A stretch of 64,000 nt of DNA from Cenococcum geophilum 1.58 (Eukaryota > Ascomycota > Dothideomycetes > Gloniales > Gloniaceae), in NCBI GenBank assembly GCA_001692895.1, contig KV748194.1:1670746-1734745 (forward strand), written 5' to 3'. Shown here one piece after another: positions 59,530 through 64,000 of this stretch (positions are counted from its first letter, which is position 1; each line of letters starts with the position of its first letter). Below the pieces are notes generated by a model, which saw only the letters and a list, made by a program, of their open reading frames with translations, ran no database searches and was not told the origin of the DNA. A program made the position numbers and the translations under genes.

Positions 59530-62500
59530 TCAAAAAGCGTACAAGCCCCGCATATTCCAGATCTTCCCTTCGATACTCGAAGGGGTCCAGTTCCCATCGA
59601 TCGATGCAGCAATTCTCTGCTTAACATCATTCGGTAGCAGTAGGAAGCGCTCGCAGAGATCACCGTCAATAGCACCCTTGACCGGGATATAGTAGCCACG
59701 ATATGCAAGATGATCACGTCCCGCAAGTGGTTTATCATCGGTGCGCAGCGCTAGTTCAAGCTGTTGGAACATTCTGACATCTTTGCGATCTTCAAATGGA
59801 ACAAAGACGCCTAGAGTGCCTTGCAGGCCGGCCCAGAATACAACCTTCTCGCCACCAGGTGTAAGTGCAGTCTTTTGAATGGCCATTGGAATGTCTTGTG
59901 TGTAAAAGTGCATGACGATATCGAGACGGTTTGATGTGCCGCCAAGATATCCTTTCTCATGGAGTAGATGGAGCCCACCACCCGGCTCGTCGGCGACTTC
60001 GGAAACCTTTGGAGGGCAGCGTAGCATCCAGACATTGCCGAATTTATCACCGCCTACAGTTGTTTCGTAATCAATCATTGCAGCGCTAGTTGTGTAGCGT
60101 GCGACAGTGTCATCGACAAATGGAATGAGTCTATTCTCTTGTTCCTTGTGGACGACATATGTCAGGCTCTCTCGCTGGTCCGCGCAGATAATGCGACTGC
60201 CTTGCGTTTGGAGATCCATCACCCTGGTCGGAACTACACCGACAACCTGGGTCTTACGGAGTAGCTGCTTTATACCAAGATCATATATGCGAAGATCAGC
60301 ACCGATGCCGACAAGTAGCTTTCCTTTGAAGGAAAGCATAGCCAGAGGCGGTGCTTCTACCTTTGTCTTATGGATAAAATCTAGAGAGCGGCCGTTATCT
60401 AGAAAGCGGTAAATGTGCACATAACCACATGTGAAAGACAGTGGTGAGGACACCATATCTTTGCCAGTGCCAACAGCCAAGAAGGTTTCGCCGCCTTGGC
60501 TCTCGAAGGGAACAGCAACGACGCTGACTGCAGCTTCATTTTGCTCGAGTTCAATCGTTGCCACAACCTCCTTACCAGTAACAGGGTCGATGATCTGGAT
60601 ACACGATGCCCAGTGGCCTTTTGCACGAGGATAGCCGAAGTCCTCAGGTGGCAGAGCGGGCGCGGAACCGTTCGTAGCAGCATAGTCTTGAATAAGTTTT
60701 TCTCGTGTATGTGCAGCTAAGACGTTGTTATCGGACTCGATGACATAGAATAGCGGATATTCAGGATGGCGGACGAAACCACGTGGAGTGTATGCAAGAG
60801 AGATAGACTCTTGATGAAGATTGGTTGAGAGTTTATCAATGGCGAAAATGCTGAAGTATAGATGTCAGCGTCCTGATCGATCGTAGACGTAACGTTATGG
60901 AAGTGGCGGAACAGCAATATATTCAGAAGGAACAATTGGAATTAAAATTATCCTCATAGGATTTAGGATTCTTATAGATGTCATCATGGAAAGGTAGTGA
61001 AATATTAGAGATGTGGAGATCAATACGCACCGTAGATCTTGAGCATGTATGCCAATCATACCAGTAAATTCCTTACTGGTGAAACTCCAAGCCGACTCGA
61101 GGGGAAGGTAGCTAAGCGGTGTGAGAGTGAGACTCCTGTTTTGTGGGTCCGCGTAGCCTAGCCACGGTCTAGAAGTTAATGCGAGTATTGCCGAATCTCC
61201 TTTAACAGAAACGCGGACGAGTTTGACTGGCTTTGGCCCAAGAAATCTCCTCCGCGTTTCGGAGAGCTCTCCAGTAACTTCATCCATGATTGTTCGAATG
61301 TAAATTCCTGAGTAGAGACCAACATGAAGGTACAGAGTTGAGCCATGAGAGGACCTGTCTTTCATCGCCATTATGTTTAGCGCACTAGGAGGCGAGGTCA
61401 GGGCCTGAATGGATTGCTGTTTAAGACGGTCACCTGCTCCGTCGGCAAACAAACTCATAATTCGCACAGTGCAGTCGTCACACCCAACTGCGAGATAGTC
61501 ACTTCGAACACGACCTTCAGGTACCCCACCCAAACCTAGGCAGGTTACAGTGCCAGTCATAATAGCCTCGTCGTCACTCTTGGCCAGAGATCCATCCGAG
61601 TCACACTCGAAGTAGTTGATTTCACCAGAGCTGAGGGCGATGGCAACTTGTCGATTGTTTGTGGCAGCGGCCACAATAGTCCTGTGTTGAGGAGTAGGCC
61701 AGTCGGTGATCTTTCCATTCGCATCGATGTGGCGAATACCTTTCGGGTGAATTTGGAGTAAGCTGTCCTCTCCAAATTGCTGCACTGCGAGGGTTGTTGT
61801 CTCTTTTAGAAACCCACTGTCCGTAATTTCTTCCACGTCTTCGCCGATGCTGAGCACTAAGGTCATTGCTGATAGAGAGAGCACTATGTAGGAATCATAC
61901 TCGTCATCAACGGTTTTCTTAGTGGTCCAGACAGCGGATGCAGGCTGCGGTAGTTCTGACTCGACGAGGTCCAAGACTTCAAGACTATTCCTTGATGTTC
62001 TGAATGTACTCCTAGCTCCCGCGCCAGATATTGTGTAGATCTGCGGTGCGTCTTCCTGGGTGAGATTTGTAACTTTGCACTCAATCAATGGGTTCATGCT
62101 GTCAATGGTTTCGACGAGAACAAGATTTACGAGAGGACGAGGTTGAAAATAGGCAGGAGCGTAGTCTTCCGTGGGATCCGCGGGGAAGGAGTCACTGTCA
62201 AAGACAAGCTCATCGTCATCATCACCAAGCCTCTCAAGTTCGTAAAGATGACGGTCTCCCACCTCGCAGGCAAGATATAGGAAGCCAGAGCGGAGGAGGC
62301 AGACGCTAGATGCGATGGGGACAGTGTCGAAATATTTGATCTTGAGCCGCCTCACGGCACCGTTGGCCTTGGTCCTCGAGTCTTTGAGGTCCAGCGTGAC
62401 CTTGAAGAGATCACCATCCTCGGTTTGCAACAGCCAAAAGAACCCCCCTCCCTTTAACGTGTACATCGTACCGGCTATGATGTATCGTTTCCGCTGCGGA

Positions 62501-63517
62501 TCCTCGGTGGCACCAAGTCGTCGTGGTATTGGCACTCGGAAAGCTTCTTGATTAATATGGCGGTAGGTTATGTTTTCTTCCCCACAGACAAGCACGCCAC
62601 TTGGACCCCAATTGCCGCCTGGGACTCGGAAAAGCATAGTTGCCGTACGATCGACTGTGTCGGCCCACTTTCTAACGACGTGATTGAGACCCAAATCCAG
62701 CTCATAGTATACAAGCTGTTTCTCGATCTCTACATATGCCCTGCCAGTTGGATCTTGCTCCGACTCAGAATAATCCACTTCTAGAACAGCAAATATTGGG
62801 TTCTCGTAGGCAACGTCTAGAGCACAGACCGAGTACACTAGCGTCTGGGGCCTGTGGGCTTCCAGCGGTGAAGATATTGTCAACTCCCCCTCAACATTTC
62901 GGTTGAGAATGTATACGAGCTTGTTCTTCTCCACTGATGCGAACATAACTGCTCTGCCCTTCGGATCTGCTGCAATGTATTGCCCTGGGACAACGCGACG
63001 GATACCAGATTTGCCGAAGGTCTCAAGATGAACTGGCTTGAAGCGCTTTTCGTCAGGCATGTACTCGAGAGTAGCGATGCGACCGGAGTCAGAGGCAATG
63101 ATAATGTAATCTATAGATCCTCAGCAACAGTTCTCAGATAGGTTTTATTAGCTCCAATACGGCGTTCAGGATGGAAGACGCGCGAGGCGGTGGACCTGCT
63201 GCTCGGCATACTTCGAGAATCACTAAATGGGCTTCATCTAATGGTTTGGGCTGCGAGTACATACCTTTATTGGCGCCTGCAAGGCGAAAAGTTGCCAAGC
63301 CGCGAATGATGCCAAAAACATCATGAGTGTGGATTGTGTTGAAACCTTTCTGCATGCGAGAAACCTCTAATAACGAGAGAAGAGAGCCGTTTGCTGTGAG
63401 AATTTGCTGCCGACCCCACCCAGCGAAATCGGCCACAATTGCATGAGTAGTCGCTGAAGGCGGTTGCACCGTCAGCGAGTACATGTACAGGGATGACATG
63501 GTAGTCATGATGGGCAA
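59530..63517 (-). CDS. RSE1: pre-mRNA-splicing factor Rse1 (SF3b subunit 3, CPSF-A family)
   Basis: Three exons are proposed: 63517-63265, 63110-61031 and 60849+1-59530, with exon 3 beginning at 60850. The introns are 63264-63111 (154 bp, GTATGT...CTATAG) and 61030-60851 (180 bp, GTGCGT...CTTCAG). The junctions read [15 protein letters not shown] and QDLR|IFAIDKL, both conserved. The product is about 1217 residues, the usual Rse1 length. The N-terminal part is the MMS1-type beta-propeller region ([55 protein letters not shown]). The C-terminal third is the CPSF-A region ([15 protein letters not shown], ending [15 protein letters not shown]). It is a core U2 snRNP SF3b subunit acting in branch-site recognition in the nucleus. 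ATG codons 4 and 7 codons downstream are alternative starts. Confidence 0.94.
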
Positions 63518-64000
63518 CGATGACTCTGGCCCAGGAGGTGGTCAAGGGAGGAAGACTTGCAAATGATGAGAAGTTCGTGAAGCGGCAACAGCTAGACCGC
63601 TTTGGTAGGCGGTGAGCAACAGCTTTCTCTTGTCTTGCCGCAGCGTTTGGCCACCACGGCCACCTCCTAGAATATGATGCAGTAGCATATGCATCATTTT
63701 CTAAATCACCTAAAGTTCTTATGGCCTCTACCTTATACATCGTATACTCAGCCTCACCGGTACACTTCTCGAAAAAATAGCACGTCATATATTATCATTG
63801 ACCCGAGGTACGAGTGGTCTGTATTTTCGGTTCTTAGAATTCAAACTTTGCCAAGCCAGCTTCTGATTGGTTAGAGAAAAAAGTTTCGCGCGGTAAGTTG
63901 TGGCAGAATCCACGTGACGAACTTCAAAACACCGAGCTCTACGAAAGTTCTGCAAAAGCTCTGCACCAAGCTCTACCAAAGCCCTGCAAAAGCTCTGCAC
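63518..64000. other. upstream region of RSE1 up to the window end
   Basis: Presumed promoter. A minus-strand frame 63785-64000 runs off the window and is not recognised. The last 60 bases hold four imperfect copies of a (C/A)AAGC(T/C)CTGCA-type motif. Confidence 0.4.

Noticed and set aside
1..64000. tRNA and rRNA genes
   Set aside because: No cloverleaf arms, B-box-like GGTTCGA context or rRNA core sequence could be recognised by eye on either strand.

Overview
This 64 kb window is from a filamentous ascomycete (Pezizomycotina). The evidence is short GT-AG introns (50-180 bp), recognisable fungal orthologues at the right end (RSE1, MSS51, a DUF7728-type protein), a fungal NLR/TPR fragment, and massive repeat-induced point mutation (RIP). 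In the RIP-affected parts CpA/TpG has been converted to TpA. As a result CAA/CAG codons read as TAA/TAG stops and GAT codons after a T read as AAT. No genus-level call is possible from the sequence alone.

Layout. Positions 1-51,110 are almost entirely transposon. (i) 1-4738 is the 5' part of a Ty3/Gypsy element on the minus strand (E0), inserted into a hAT transposon (copy A, ending at 8871). (ii) 4908-8572 is a 3.67 kb element with inverted terminal repeats and no transposase. It is also inserted in hAT copy A and is full of satellite-like repeats. (iii) 8872-11430 is an un-RIPed island of host-type DNA with a 448 bp MITE and an apparently intact metzincin protease gene. (iv) 11439-20341 is hAT copy B, in opposite orientation to copy A, with a perfect 8 bp target duplication. 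It is split by a complete Ty1/Copia element (11771-17799). (v) 20342-21185 is the TPR end of a decapitated NLR gene. Before hAT B jumped in, it lay next to the protease island. (vi) 21186-51,110 is a nest of LTR retrotransposons. E1 (22253-50681) sits in an older RIPed repeat, E2 (25384-31855) and E3 (33096-48992) sit in E1, and E4 (36791-44473) sits in E3. Every level is supported by equal-length LTR pairs and matching 5 bp target duplications.

Positions 51,110-64,000 are normal gene-bearing chromosome: a membrane protein of the DUF7728 type (51675-52842, minus), a three-exon small secreted cysteine-rich protein (54441-55165, plus), the mitochondrial COX1 translational activator MSS51 (56702-58290, minus) and the SF3b spliceosome subunit RSE1 (59530-63517, minus). 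A small RIPed relic lies at 58,530-58,870.

The transposons are fossils: reading frames are broken by RIP stops throughout and the catalytic YxDD of the reverse transcriptases mostly reads YxNN. The most unusual items are: a palindromic hairpin module shared by the 3' ends of three otherwise unrelated retrotransposons (one Copia, two Gypsy); the TIR-bounded satellite element with an identifiable empty site in the same window; an extra reading frame after the chromodomain of E4; and the coincidence that two different elements inserted into the same 23 bp tandem array of the two hAT copies.
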